NCBI RefSeq assembly: GCF_029210495.1
Contig: NZ_JARGDK010000004.1
Location: forward strand, 245,772 to 309,771
DNA length: 64,000 nucleotides
Direction of reading: 5' to 3'
Source: Pseudothioclava nitratireducens
GTDB lineage: Bacteria; Pseudomonadota; Alphaproteobacteria; Rhodobacterales; Rhodobacteraceae
A program made the position numbers and the translations under genes. This document shows positions 26,460-34,689 of the stretch, piece after piece; the stretch's first letter is position 1; the number at the start of each line of letters is the position of its first letter. The notes under the pieces were generated by a model. It saw nothing but the letters and a program-made list of their open reading frames with translations, did no database searches and was not told the origin of the DNA.

Positions 26460-28463
26460 TTATTCGAACTCCATGATGATGTCGTCGACCTTCAGCGAAG
26501 CCCCCGCCTCGGCATTGATGGACTTGACCACGCCCTTGCGCTCGGCGCGCAGGATGTTCTCCATCTTCATCGCTTCGACGGTCGCAAGCGCCTGACCTTC
26601 CTGCACTTCCTGACCTTCCTCGACCGAGATCTTCACGACGAGACCCGGCATCGGGCAGAGCAGGAACTTGGAGGTATCCGGCGGCAGTTTGACCGGCATC
26701 AGCAGCGCCAGCTCATGCTGACGGGGCGTGCGGACATTGACCTTGAGGTCCGCGCCGCGCACGCGGATGCGGAAGCCCATCGGGATCTTGCCGACCTTGA
26801 GCACCAACGGCTCGCCGGAGACATCCAGACGCGCGAGCGAGTCGCCCGGCGTCCAGTCGCTCTCGACGCGCAGTTCGGCACCATCCTCGAAGCGGATGGT
26901 CGAGCCGGATTTGTCGGCGGCGACATGGACCCTGAAGCTCTGATCCTGAAGCGAGACAACCCAATCCTCACCGACATGACGCTCGTGATTGCCAAGCGTG
27001 CCCGAGATGCGCGTACGACGGATTTCGGCAACCCGGTTCATCGCGGCGGCAGCGGCGGCCACGCGCTTGAGCATGAAGTCGCCCAGTTGCACGCCCTCGA
27101 AACCTTCGGGATATTCCTCGGCGATGAAGGCGGTGGTCATGTCGCCCGCGGCGAATTTCGGATGGTCCATCACGGCCGAGCAGAACGGCAGGTTGTGGCC
27201 GATGCCCTCCACCTCGAACGTGTCGAGCGCGAGACGCATCTCTTCGATGGCATGCGCGCGATCTTCGCCCCAGGTGCAGAGCTTGGCGATCATCGGGTCG
27301 TAATACATCGAGATTTCGCCGCCCTCATAGACGCCGGTGTCGTTACGCACGATGCCGCCGCCCTTGGTCAGGCCTTCAACCGGCGGCCGGTATTGGGTCA
27401 GACGGCCGATCGAGGGCAGGAAGTTGCGATAGGGGTCTTCGGCGTAAAGGCGGCTTTCCATCGCCCAGCCGTTGATCTTGAGATCGCTCTGCGCGAAGGG
27501 CAGCTTCTCGTCGTTGGCCACGCGGATCATCTGCTCGACGAGATCGACGCCGGTGATCAGCTCGGTCACCGGGTGTTCCACCTGAAGGCGGGTGTTCATC
27601 TCGAGGAAGTAGAAATTTTTGTTGCCATCGACGATGAATTCCACGGTGCCCGCCGAGCAATAATCCACGGCTTTCGCCAGTGCGACGGCTTGCTCACCCA
27701 TTGCCTTGCGGGTCTCGGGGTCGAGGAACGGGGACGGCGCCTCTTCGATGACCTTCTGGTTCCGGCGCTGGATCGAGCATTCACGCTCGTGCAGGTAGAC
27801 GGCGTTGCCGTGCTTGTCGGCCAGGACCTGAATCTCGATGTGGCGCGGCTGGGTCACGAATTTCTCGATGAAGATACGGTCATCGCCGAAAGAGTTGGCG
27901 GCCTCGTTCTTGGACGACTGGAAGCCCTCCCGCGCCTCATCGTCGTTCCAGGCGATCCGCATGCCCTTACCGCCGCCGCCAGCCGAGGCCTTGATCATCA
28001 CCGGATAGCCGATCTGCTGCGAGATTTTCACCGCCTCGTCGGCATCCCCGATCAGACCCATATAGCCCGGAACAGTCGAAACACCGGCCTCTTGGGCCAG
28101 TTTCTTCGACGTAATCTTGTCGCCCATCGCCTCAATCGCCGAGGCCGGCGGACCGATGAAGGCAACACCCTCTTTTTCAAGAGCTTCTGCGAACTTCATG
28201 TTCTCCGACAGGAAGCCATAACCCGGGTGAACCGCTTCGGCGCCGGTCTGACGGATCGCATCCATGATCTTGTCGATCACGATATAGGACTGGTTCGCGG
28301 GCGGCGGGCCGATATGAACCGCCTCATCCGCCATCTGGACGTGCAGCGCGTGCGCGTCGGCATCCGAATAGACGGCCACCGTCTTGATGCCCATCTTGCG
28401 AGCCGACTTGATCACGCGGCAGGCGATCTCGCCGCGGTTTGCGATCAGAATTTTCTTGAACAT
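26460..28463 (-). CDS. pccA: Propionyl-CoA carboxylase alpha subunit (biotin carboxylase/BCCP)
   Basis: A 667-residue alpha subunit. The biotin carboxylase domain (about 1-450) starts MFKKILIANRGEIACRVI and has the ATP-grasp Gly loop KASAGGGGKGMRIA. A BT linker follows, and the biotinyl domain ends in VEAMKMENIL, whose Lys carries biotin. It carboxylates propionyl-CoA with PccB. The choice of propionyl-CoA over acetyl- or methylcrotonyl-CoA rests on the BT domain and linkage to pccB, pccR and mcm. The start is the ATG at 28463, with a GGGAAGGGA ribosome-binding site. Confidence 0.95.
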   Translation of the reverse strand: MFKKILIANRGEIACRVIKSARKMGIKTVAVYSDADAHALHVQMADEAVHIGPPPANQSYIVIDKIMDAIRQTGAEAVHPGYGFLSENMKFAEALEKEGVAFIGPPASAIEAMGDKITSKKLAQEAGVSTVPGYMGLIGDADEAVKISQQIGYPVMIKASAGGGGKGMRIAWNDDEAREGFQSSKNEAANSFGDDRIFIEKFVTQPRHIEIQVLADKHGNAVYLHERECSIQRRNQKVIEEAPSPFLDPETRKAMGEQAVALAKAVDYCSAGTVEFIVDGNKNFYFLEMNTRLQVEHPVTELITGVDLVEQMIRVANDEKLPFAQSDLKINGWAMESRLYAEDPYRNFLPSIGRLTQYRPPVEGLTKGGGIVRNDTGVYEGGEISMYYDPMIAKLCTWGEDRAHAIEEMRLALDTFEVEGIGHNLPFCSAVMDHPKFAAGDMTTAFIAEEYPEGFEGVQLGDFMLKRVAAAAAAMNRVAEIRRTRISGTLGNHERHVGEDWVVSLQDQSFRVHVAADKSGSTIRFEDGAELRVESDWTPGDSLARLDVSGEPLVLKVGKIPMGFRIRVRGADLKVNVRTPRQHELALLMPVKLPPDTSKFLLCPMPGLVVKISVEEGQEVQEGQALATVEAMKMENILRAERKGVVKSINAEAGASLKVDDIIMEFE

Positions 28464-28540
28464 GTCAGTCCCTTCCCATCGGGCGCCGGGGGTGAACCCC
28501 TGCCCCGCTCTTCGTGATTTCCGTTCGGTTGGCGAAATAG

Positions 28541-28573
28541 AAAACGCCACCGGAGGGAAGCCCCCCGGTGGCG
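28541..28573 (-). terminator. Terminator between a small lipoprotein gene and pccA
   Basis: On the minus strand CGCCACCGG and CCGGTGGCG pair and are followed by TTTTC. Transcription of pccA probably restarts after it or comes from partial read-through. Confidence 0.75.
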
Positions 28574-28618
28574 CATGGCGACAGGTGACCCGCGAAGGTC
28601 ACCGAATGGATGTTGCGA

Positions 28619-28834
28619 TCAGTAGCGCGGCGTGCAGCCGGGCACGTTGAGATCGTCGCAATAGGTGCCGGCCAGCGCGCCGATGGCTGCGCCTGCAACC
28701 ATGTTCTCGTCGGTCGCATCCGCGATGAGCGCACCGGCAGCGGCGCCTGCGAGGGCGCGCTCACCGTCGGTTTGCATGCAGCCCGCAAGGGTTGCCGACG
28801 CGAGAAGGGCGAGGATGAACGGGGATTTGCGCAT
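28619..28834 (-). CDS. Small lipoprotein with glycine-zipper-like segment
   Basis: A 71-residue protein. The signal peptide MRKSPFILALLASATLAGC ends in a LAGC lipobox, so the mature protein should be lipid-anchored. The middle (ALAGAAAGALIADA, then MVAGAAIGALAGTYC) resembles glycine-zipper outer-membrane lipoproteins of the YMGG/OmpA-like-transmembrane type. The start at 28834 is chosen because it gives the lipobox; an upstream in-frame start does not. It lies between pccA and the other small lipoprotein genes, and its role is unknown. Confidence 0.75.
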   Translation of the reverse strand: MRKSPFILALLASATLAGCMQTDGERALAGAAAGALIADATDENMVAGAAIGALAGTYCDDLNVPGCTPRY

Positions 28835-29162
28835 GAGTATCTGCCTCCAGAAGGGTTGTTTATTGCGCCCGAATCTACCGCAACCCCGCAAAAAGCCAAT
28901 TCAAATCCGCTTGTCCCGCAGCCCGTGGCGCAGGTTTCGGCGAAGCCCCGCCGATCGGCGGCGGGAAAATTCGGTCTGACCCGAAGGCCAGACCGAGAAG
29001 TAAGGGAAGGGGTAGGGATTTGACGCAAGCCAGAGCCAAGATGAGGCACAGCCCCGACTGCCCCACCATGCTGCGCCCCAAAGGCCCCGGACGCAAAGGC
29101 AAATCGCCCGCCCTCAGCAAGATGCGCGACATGCTGCCGATCAAGGGAATTGAGCGGCAAGA
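28835..29162. other. Stretch without a confident gene; two inverted repeats
   Basis: I see no well-supported gene here. A minus-strand frame from an ATG at 29132 to 28875 encodes a hydrophobic segment but has no ribosome-binding site. A plus-strand frame from a TTG at 29020 runs antisense into the next gene. Two hairpins are visible: CCGCCGATCGGCGG (28949-28962) and TCGGTCTG/CAGACCGA (28971-28978 and 28989-28996). They could be read-through terminators or part of an RNA leader. Confidence 0.4.
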
Positions 29163-29558
29163 TCATGCCCAATCCTCCTCGTCGTCGTCAGCAACCCAAT
29201 CGAACGCGTCCGGGTTGTCGAACACGTCGGGGAAGGAGACACGCGCACGGCTCGCATCGATCCGCAGCAGTGCGTCATAGGAAGCCGGGTCGAAGGGGTC
29301 CTCGGCAGGCACAACCTCGCGCCCGAACAGCCAGCTCAGCCGCCCGGCATCGAGATTGCCGCGCTCGAACGGCTCTTCGCCGAAATGCGCCCACAGCGCC
29401 GCCATGAAGCCCGCATCCGCGCGCCGGTCCGCCGGTGCGCGATCCTTGAAGCGCTCACGACGGATGATCTTGGTCGCCCCGTTCTTGTTCGCGCGGCGAA
29501 TGACGAATTGATAGTCGGTTCCGGACAGACGCCCCGGAAAGCCGCGATGCTTCAGCAT
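29163..29558 (-). CDS. Conserved-looking hypothetical protein
   Basis: A 131-residue soluble protein without signal peptide or membrane segment. The N-terminal half is basic (FVIRRANKNGATKIIRRERF) and the C-terminal end very acidic (FDWVADDDEEDWA). No domain is recognised. Codon use matches neighbouring genes, and a G-rich ribosome-binding site precedes the ATG at 29558. It sits between small lipoprotein genes in the pccB-pccA interval. Function cannot be inferred. Confidence 0.65.
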   Translation of the reverse strand: MLKHRGFPGRLSGTDYQFVIRRANKNGATKIIRRERFKDRAPADRRADAGFMAALWAHFGEEPFERGNLDAGRLSWLFGREVVPAEDPFDPASYDALLRIDASRARVSFPDVFDNPDAFDWVADDDEEDWA

Positions 29559-29600
29559 GACGCGCCCCCCATCACGGGCGAACGCGTCATGCGTTCGCGG

Positions 29601-29960
29601 TTACACGCCGTTCGGCGCAGTCGTTTGGCCGCCGGTCGGGTTACGCTGACCGCCGGTCGGATCGCGATTGTCGGTATTCTCGTGGTAGGGAAGACAGACA
29701 GGCACACTGGCGACATTCGCGCTGCTGACATTGGAGCCGGAGACATAGCGCGTCCCGGGACCGCAATAATCGGAGCACAGCGGCAGAGTCGAGGGGAAGG
29801 CACTGGTGACCGGCTGATCTTCCTCGCGGCACTGACCGACGAGCGTATCGCCATATTTGCCGGTATAGACCGGCTCGGGCGTGACAGGCTCAGGCGCGGG
29901 CGCCTGACAGGCCGCGACAAGACCGAGAGCACCAAATACTGCAACGAGTTGAATACGCAT
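29601..29960 (-). CDS. Small lipoprotein with PEPVYTGKY motif
   Basis: A 119-residue protein with signal MRIQLVAVFGALGLVAAC, ending in a lipobox. The mature part begins QAPAPEPVTPEPVYTGKYGD, includes four Cys residues (QCREED, LCSDYCG, VCLPYH), and ends with a PTGGQ-rich tail. AAGGAGGAG lies about 8 nt before the ATG at 29960, a strong signal. The EPVYTGKY segment is also found at the end of the neighbouring 41-residue lipoprotein, so the two are related. No known function. Confidence 0.78.
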   Translation of the reverse strand: MRIQLVAVFGALGLVAACQAPAPEPVTPEPVYTGKYGDTLVGQCREEDQPVTSAFPSTLPLCSDYCGPGTRYVSGSNVSSANVASVPVCLPYHENTDNRDPTGGQRNPTGGQTTAPNGV

Positions 29961-30158
29961 GAGTAGCTCCTCCTTTGGTCCGGGACTCGGACATCGAAAG
30001 GATAGCACAGATCGCGTTCAGAGAGGATGTGGCCCTTTGCAGCGGCATCGCGCGCCGCAAGGCCAGAGGCCGAAGGGGCGCAACGCAGGCCGCGCCCCTC
30101 GGCTGTGCCGGTCGTCCCATGCCCCGCGACGGATCGCGCGGTCAGGACGCGCGGCGTC

Positions 30159-30284
30159 TTACTTGTATTTGCCGGTGTAGGTCGGCTCGACCGAGACGGG
30201 CTCGACGGGCATCGGTTCGGGCTTGGGTGCGCAAGCCGCGACGAAAGCGACGAGGGCAACGGCGATGAAGGCTTTCTTCGACAT
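30159..30284 (-). CDS. 41-residue lipoprotein related to its neighbour
   Basis: Translation from the ATG at 30284 gives MSKKAFIAVALVAFVAAC, then a Pro/Glu/Val-rich part ending VEPTYTGKYK. A VAAC lipobox gives a mature peptide of only about 24 residues. ACAGGAGAAACCT places AGGAG about 7 nt before the ATG. It shares PEP-x-EP-x-YTGKY with the 119-residue lipoprotein downstream, as if one arose from the other by duplication and loss of the Cys-rich tail. The size and signal suggest an entericidin-like or OM-attached lipopeptide; the role is unknown. Confidence 0.75.
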   Translation of the reverse strand: MSKKAFIAVALVAFVAACAPKPEPMPVEPVSVEPTYTGKYK

Positions 30285-30519
30285 AGGTTTCTCCTGTCCC
30301 AGCAGAGGCGGTTCGGGTCTGCGCCCGCCGCCATCCGCACAGATTCGTTGATGGACGGCTCATGCCGCCCGACGCCCAGAGTAGCGCGGCTCGCGGTTGC
30401 ACAGAAGGAAAAACGCACGCGGGTCAACGCCATAGGCAGAGCCATGCCGAAACCGCAGGCGACCGGCGCAGAGGCGCCCTGCCCGGCTTCGATCCGATCT
30501 GCGATGGCGCCTGCGCGCA

Positions 30520-31035
30520 TCAGTAGAACTCCCAAGTACAGGCCCCGTCCGCGATGGAGAAAGCCTCAAAATATTGCACCGCATCCGGCGCCGTTTCGCC
30601 GAAGGGCAAGATCCGGTCGGACAGGCTGATCATGATCTGGATCGGTGCCGGTCCGGGGGTTGCGATGCGCGGGACCACATAGGTCTCGCACAGCGCGGCG
30701 ATGTCGAGCAGCGCCACATCCGAGGACAGGGGCGCGGCCCCGCCGATCTGCGGCGCGAGGAAACGGAAGCGGTAGGTCAAACCGCCCGACCCCTCTTCGA
30801 AATGGATGATGTCGATCCACCAGACCTTCTGCCCCGATGGCACCGGCACCGCCTTGCCGAACGTGCCCGCCGGGCCATCTCCCTGCTCCGTATCGTCGGG
30901 ATGCATGAAGAGGCTGTAATCCGGCACGACAGGCAGTTCGCGCAGCTCTTGCGCGCAGACCGGCAGCGCGACGGCAAGGGCCGCGAATACGCCCCCTGCC
31001 AGTCTGTGTCGCGCTCTCCCGATCCCCGCGCTCAC
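30520..31035 (-). CDS. Exported protein, probably DUF6497 family
   Basis: A 171-residue protein from the GTG at 31035, which follows AGGA at a 5-nt spacing, 8 nt after the pccB stop. A signal peptide (RLAGGVFAALAVALPVCAQ) is followed by a globular domain including VPSGQKVWWIDIIHFEEGS and the C-terminal DGACTWEFY. I recognise it as the short exported protein commonly found right after pccB in Rhodobacteraceae, which I believe is labelled DUF6497. Function is unknown; translation appears coupled to pccB. Confidence 0.7.
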   Translation of the reverse strand: MSAGIGRARHRLAGGVFAALAVALPVCAQELRELPVVPDYSLFMHPDDTEQGDGPAGTFGKAVPVPSGQKVWWIDIIHFEEGSGGLTYRFRFLAPQIGGAAPLSSDVALLDIAALCETYVVPRIATPGPAPIQIMISLSDRILPFGETAPDAVQYFEAFSIADGACTWEFY

Positions 31036-31042
31036 AACATCC

Positions 31043-32575
31043 TCAGAGCGGGATATTGTCGTGTTTTTTCCAAGGGTTGGAAAGTTTCTTGGAGCGCAGC
31101 GAAGCAAAGGCGCGCGCCACGCGGCGGCGCGTCGAGCGGGGCTGGATCACCTCGTCGATAAAGCCCTTCTCGGCGGCCACGAACGGGTTGGCAAAGCGGT
31201 CTTCGTAGTTCTTGGTGCGCGCCGCAATCTTCTCGGGTTCGCCCAGTTCCGAACGATAGAGGATCTCGACCGCCCCCTTGGCGCCCATCACCGCGATCTC
31301 TGCGGTCGGCCAGGCGTAGTTGAAATCACCGCGCAGGTGTTTCGACGCCATAACGTCATAGGCGCCGCCATAGGCCTTGCGGGTGATGACGGTGACTTTC
31401 GGCACCGTCGCCTCACCATAGGCAAACAGCAGCTTCGCGCCGTGCTTGATGACGCCGCCATATTCCTGACCGGTGCCCGGCAGGAAGCCCGGCACGTCCA
31501 CAAGCGTCAGGATCGGAATTTCGAACGCGTCGCAGAAGCGCACGAACCGCGCGGCCTTGCGGCTCGAGTCGATGTCGAGACAGCCCGCGAGCACCATCGG
31601 CTGGTTCGCCACCACACCCACCGTCTGCCCCTCGAGGCGCACGAAGCCGGTGATGATATTGCCCGCGTAATCCTTCTGGATCTCGAAGAAATCGCCTTCG
31701 TCGGCGATCTTCACGATAAGTTCCTTCATGTCATAGGGCATGTTCGGGTTGGCCGGGATCAGTGTATCGAGCGAATCCTCGACGCGGTCGACCGAATCGA
31801 AGAACGGGCGCACCGGCGCCTTTTCGCGGTTCGACAGCGGCAGGAAATCGATCAGACGACGGGTTTCCGCAATCGCCTCGACGTCATTTTCATAGGCGCC
31901 ATCGGCCACCGAGGATTTCTTGGTGTGAGTCGACGCCCCACCCAGCTCTTCGGCGGTAACCACTTCGTTCGTCACGGTTTTGACGACGTCGGGGCCGGTC
32001 ACGAACATGTAGGAGGTGTCTTTCACCATGAAGATGAAGTCGGTCATGGCAGGCGAATAGACCGCGCCCCCCGCACAGGGGCCCAAGATCAGCGAAATCT
32101 GCGGGATAACGCCCGAGGCCATGATGTTGCGCTGGAACACTTCGGCGTAACCGGCGAGCGAGGCCACACCCTCTTGGATACGTGCGCCGCCGGAGTCGTT
32201 CATACCGATCACCGGTGCGCCATTCTGCATCGCCATATCCATGATCTTGCAGATTTTTTCGGCGTGGGTTTCCGACAGAGAACCACCAAAGACAGTGAAG
32301 TCCTGCGAGAAGACATAGACCATGCGGCCATTGACCGTGCCCCAGCCGGTGACGACGCCGTCGCCGGCCGGCTTGTCATCCTGCATGCCGAAATCGGTGC
32401 AGCGATGGGCCTTGAACATGTCGAACTCTTCAAAGCTGCCCTCGTCGAGCAAAAGTTCGATCCGCTCGCGCGCGGTCAGTTTGCCCTTGGCATGCTGCGC
32501 ATCGATGCGGCGCTGACCGCCCCCAAGACGCGCCTCGGCGCGGCGGTCTTCAAGCTGGCTCAGAATGTCTTTCAT
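31043..32575 (-). CDS. pccB: Propionyl-CoA carboxylase beta subunit (carboxyltransferase)
   Basis: A 510-residue acyl-CoA carboxyltransferase beta subunit with two crotonase-like halves. It starts [20 protein letters not shown]. The [14 protein letters not shown] and [17 protein letters not shown] segments form the oxyanion and acyl-binding sites. It transfers CO2 from biotin on PccA to propionyl-CoA, forming (S)-methylmalonyl-CoA. GGAGGGG precedes the ATG at 32575. It is divergent from pccR, with TTTGCAAA-type boxes between the two genes. Confidence 0.96.
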   Translation of the reverse strand: MKDILSQLEDRRAEARLGGGQRRIDAQHAKGKLTARERIELLLDEGSFEEFDMFKAHRCTDFGMQDDKPAGDGVVTGWGTVNGRMVYVFSQDFTVFGGSLSETHAEKICKIMDMAMQNGAPVIGMNDSGGARIQEGVASLAGYAEVFQRNIMASGVIPQISLILGPCAGGAVYSPAMTDFIFMVKDTSYMFVTGPDVVKTVTNEVVTAEELGGASTHTKKSSVADGAYENDVEAIAETRRLIDFLPLSNREKAPVRPFFDSVDRVEDSLDTLIPANPNMPYDMKELIVKIADEGDFFEIQKDYAGNIITGFVRLEGQTVGVVANQPMVLAGCLDIDSSRKAARFVRFCDAFEIPILTLVDVPGFLPGTGQEYGGVIKHGAKLLFAYGEATVPKVTVITRKAYGGAYDVMASKHLRGDFNYAWPTAEIAVMGAKGAVEILYRSELGEPEKIAARTKNYEDRFANPFVAAEKGFIDEVIQPRSTRRRVARAFASLRSKKLSNPWKKHDNIPL

Positions 32576-32925
32576 GTGTCCCCTCCGAAGATTTGGGGCA
32601 CACTATACGCGCGCAACATTATTCCAAAGCGGATTCCGGTAAATTTGCAAAAAATTGGCACAGTAAAAAATGCGAATTGCAAATTTGCGAATGCGGTCAT
32701 CGAAAGGATCGCATCTTCGGCACCCCGCTTAGACAAGGGATGACAAGATTGCACTTTGCTGGCAGGCCTCCGCTAACAAACCGCCAGAGCCCCCGACAAT
32801 GCGCAGAACGCGCACCGTGACAACACAGCGCAAGCGGAGAATTTGACCTCCCGTTTTTGCAAAGCTAAATAAGGATTTGCAAAAATGACCGCTGCGGCGG
32901 TTGAAAGAGCCGAAAAGAGGGGCAG
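32576..32925. promoter_or_regulatory. pccB-pccR divergent promoter region
   Basis: This 350-bp gap holds the promoters of both genes. TTTGCAAA occurs at 32644-32651, 32856-32863 and 32876-32883. A GCAAATTTGC palindrome at 32679-32688 sits inside a TTGCAAATTTGCGAA stretch. From memory, R. sphaeroides PccR binds TTTGCAAA repeats upstream of pccB and its own gene. Here the pccR-side pair lies 43-70 nt before the pccR start, so autoregulation is likely. Confidence 0.75.
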
Positions 32926-34320
32926 ATGGCGACTCAGAAGCTCTACGCAGGGGTCAAACTGCGTGAAACCCGGGCCCGACTCGGCCTGACCCAAAAGGCC
33001 TTTGCCGAGCGGCTCGGGGTTTCGCTGCCCTATCTCAACCAGATGGAGAACAACCATCGCCCCGTATCGGCAGCGGTGGTGTTGGCGCTGGCCGGCGAGT
33101 TCGGGCTCGATGTGACAGAGTTGTCTGCGGGCGATGCCGAACGGCTTGTCTCCGACATGCGCGAGGCGCTGGCCGATCCTATCTTTGCTGATGCGACGCC
33201 GCCGCTGGCCGATCTGCGGCTCGCGGCCTCGAACGCACCGGCTCTGGCCCGGGCCTTTCTCGAAATGCACCGCGCCTATCGTCAGGCCCATGAACGGCTG
33301 GCCTCTCTGGATGAGGCGCTCGGGCGCGAGGGCGCGCAGACGGTGGTTTCACCTTGGGAAGAAGTGCGCGATTTCTTTCACTATTGCGACAATTACATTG
33401 ATGCCGTCGATCGCGCCGCCGAGCACTTTATTTGCCCTAATGGCAAGATGTTGGAGCCTATTCCTCGAGCGATTGAGGCCCTGCGCGCTCGAGGCATTGA
33501 TGTGCAGTTTTCCAACATTTCCGAGTTGCGCCAGCTTGACAACAAGGTGCTGACGCTTTCCGCACAGGCAGGCCGCCCGACACAGGCGTTTCAGCTCTTG
33601 CATCAGGTCGCGCTGATCACCCAGAACGACCTGCTGGATGCAACGCTCGACCTTGCGCGCTTCCAATCCGAGACCGCACGCGAGATCGCCAAGATCGGTC
33701 TGGCCAATTATTTCGCCGGCGCCGCGCTTCTGCCCTATCGCGCCTTTCTCGAGGCCGCGCAGGAAACACGCCACGACCTCGAACGACTCGCGGACATCTT
33801 CGGTGCTTCGATCGAGCAGGTCGCGCACCGGCTCTCGACCCTGCAACGTCCCGGCGCGAAGGGCATCCCCTTCTTCTTCGTTCGCGTCGACCAGGCCGGC
33901 ACCATCACCAAGCGCCACTCCGCCACGCGGCTGCAATTTGCCCGTTTCGGCGGCGCCTGCCCGCTCTGGAATGTCCACCAAGCCTTTGAAACCCCAACAC
34001 GTTTTCTGCGCCAACTGGCCGAAACGCCCGACGGGGTGCGCTATCTCTGTCTTGCCCGTGACGTGTCGAAACCGGGTGGCAGCTTCACGGCGCCCGTGCG
34101 CCGCTATGCGATCTGTCTGGGCTGCGAGATCAGCCACGCGCGCGGCTTGATCTATGCCGACGATATGGAACTGAATAATCCCAAGGCCTACCAACCGATC
34201 GGGATTTCCTGCCGGATCTGCGAACGCAAGGATTGCCACCAGCGCTCGGTGCCGCCGCTGGAACGCCGTCTGTCCGTCAATCCGGGCCGGCGCGGCCTGT
34301 TGCCCTACGAGATCGACTAA
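32926..34320 (+). CDS. pccR: Short-chain fatty acyl-CoA regulator PccR (ScfR family)
   Basis: A 464-residue regulator. An N-terminal XRE helix-turn-helix (residues 8-62: TQKAFAERLGVSLPYLNQMENN) is followed by an IrrE/ImmA-like region and a C-terminal DUF2083-type domain with Cys pairs (CLGCEI, CRICERKDC). In R. sphaeroides PccR senses a propionate-derived acyl-CoA and activates pccB while repressing itself. Synteny with pccB and the TTTGCAAA boxes support assignment to PccR rather than another ScfR member such as RamB. The start follows GAGGGG. Confidence 0.92.
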   Translation: MATQKLYAGVKLRETRARLGLTQKAFAERLGVSLPYLNQMENNHRPVSAAVVLALAGEFGLDVTELSAGDAERLVSDMREALADPIFADATPPLADLRLAASNAPALARAFLEMHRAYRQAHERLASLDEALGREGAQTVVSPWEEVRDFFHYCDNYIDAVDRAAEHFICPNGKMLEPIPRAIEALRARGIDVQFSNISELRQLDNKVLTLSAQAGRPTQAFQLLHQVALITQNDLLDATLDLARFQSETAREIAKIGLANYFAGAALLPYRAFLEAAQETRHDLERLADIFGASIEQVAHRLSTLQRPGAKGIPFFFVRVDQAGTITKRHSATRLQFARFGGACPLWNVHQAFETPTRFLRQLAETPDGVRYLCLARDVSKPGGSFTAPVRRYAICLGCEISHARGLIYADDMELNNPKAYQPIGISCRICERKDCHQRSVPPLERRLSVNPGRRGLLPYEID

Positions 34321-34345
34321 AAAACCCCGGGCGCAATGCCCGGGG
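34319..34345 (-). terminator. Terminator between pccR and ydcH-like gene
   Basis: CCCCGGGC (34325-34332) and GCCCGGGG (34338-34345) pair. On the minus strand six T residues follow, so it terminates the YdcH-like gene. It may also stop pccR transcripts. Confidence 0.85.
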
Positions 34346-34369
34346 CCGTATCTTTCGCTCGTCCAGCCC

Positions 34370-34606
34370 TCAGGCTGCGAGCATGCGTGCGATTTCATCC
34401 TTGAGCGCGGCGCGCTTCTTGCGCAGCTCAGTCTCGGCAAGGCTTTCCATCGGCTCCACATTGGTTTCCGCACGGTGGACCTGATCGTTGATCACGTCGT
34501 ATTCCTCCAGCAGGCGGGCAAAATGCGCGTTCGAGATTTTCAGATCGTGCAGCTTGTCCAGTTGGGTCGGAAATTCTTCCTGCAGTGTGTGCGGGGTATT
34601 GGACAT
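34370..34606 (-). CDS. YdcH family (DUF465) small protein
   Basis: A 78-residue helical protein of the DUF465/YdcH family (FARLLEEYDVINDQVHRAE and ETELRKKRAALKDEIARML). Family members are short coiled-coil cytoplasmic proteins of unknown function. GGGAG lies ahead of the ATG at 34606. Upstream is an FNR-type box placed exactly at -41.5 relative to a TATGAT -10 element, so expression is probably oxygen-controlled. It is a single-gene unit with its own terminator. Confidence 0.88.
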   Translation of the reverse strand: MSNTPHTLQEEFPTQLDKLHDLKISNAHFARLLEEYDVINDQVHRAETNVEPMESLAETELRKKRAALKDEIARMLAA

Positions 34607-34635
34607 TCGGGTCTCCCTTTTCCTGTGATGATTGC

Positions 34636-34677
34636 ATCATACAGGGTTCTGCGACGGGCGACCTTGACCGGCGTCAA
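34636..34677 (-). promoter_or_regulatory. FNR/FnrL-type class II promoter of the YdcH-like gene
   Basis: TTGAC-GCCG-GTCAA (minus strand, 34677-34664) is a perfect FNR-like palindrome centred at 34670.5. TATGAT (34641-34636) is a near-consensus -10. The distance from box centre to the first T of the -10 is 29.5 nt, placing the box at -41.5, the class II position. Confidence 0.65.
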
Positions 34678-34689
34678 ATTGCGGCGCAA

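Noticed and set aside
28875..29280. Short frames on both strands (28875-29132 minus, 29020-29280 plus)
   Set aside because: No ribosome-binding site for the minus one; the plus one needs a TTG start and runs antisense to the next gene. Mentioned only as an uncertain stretch.
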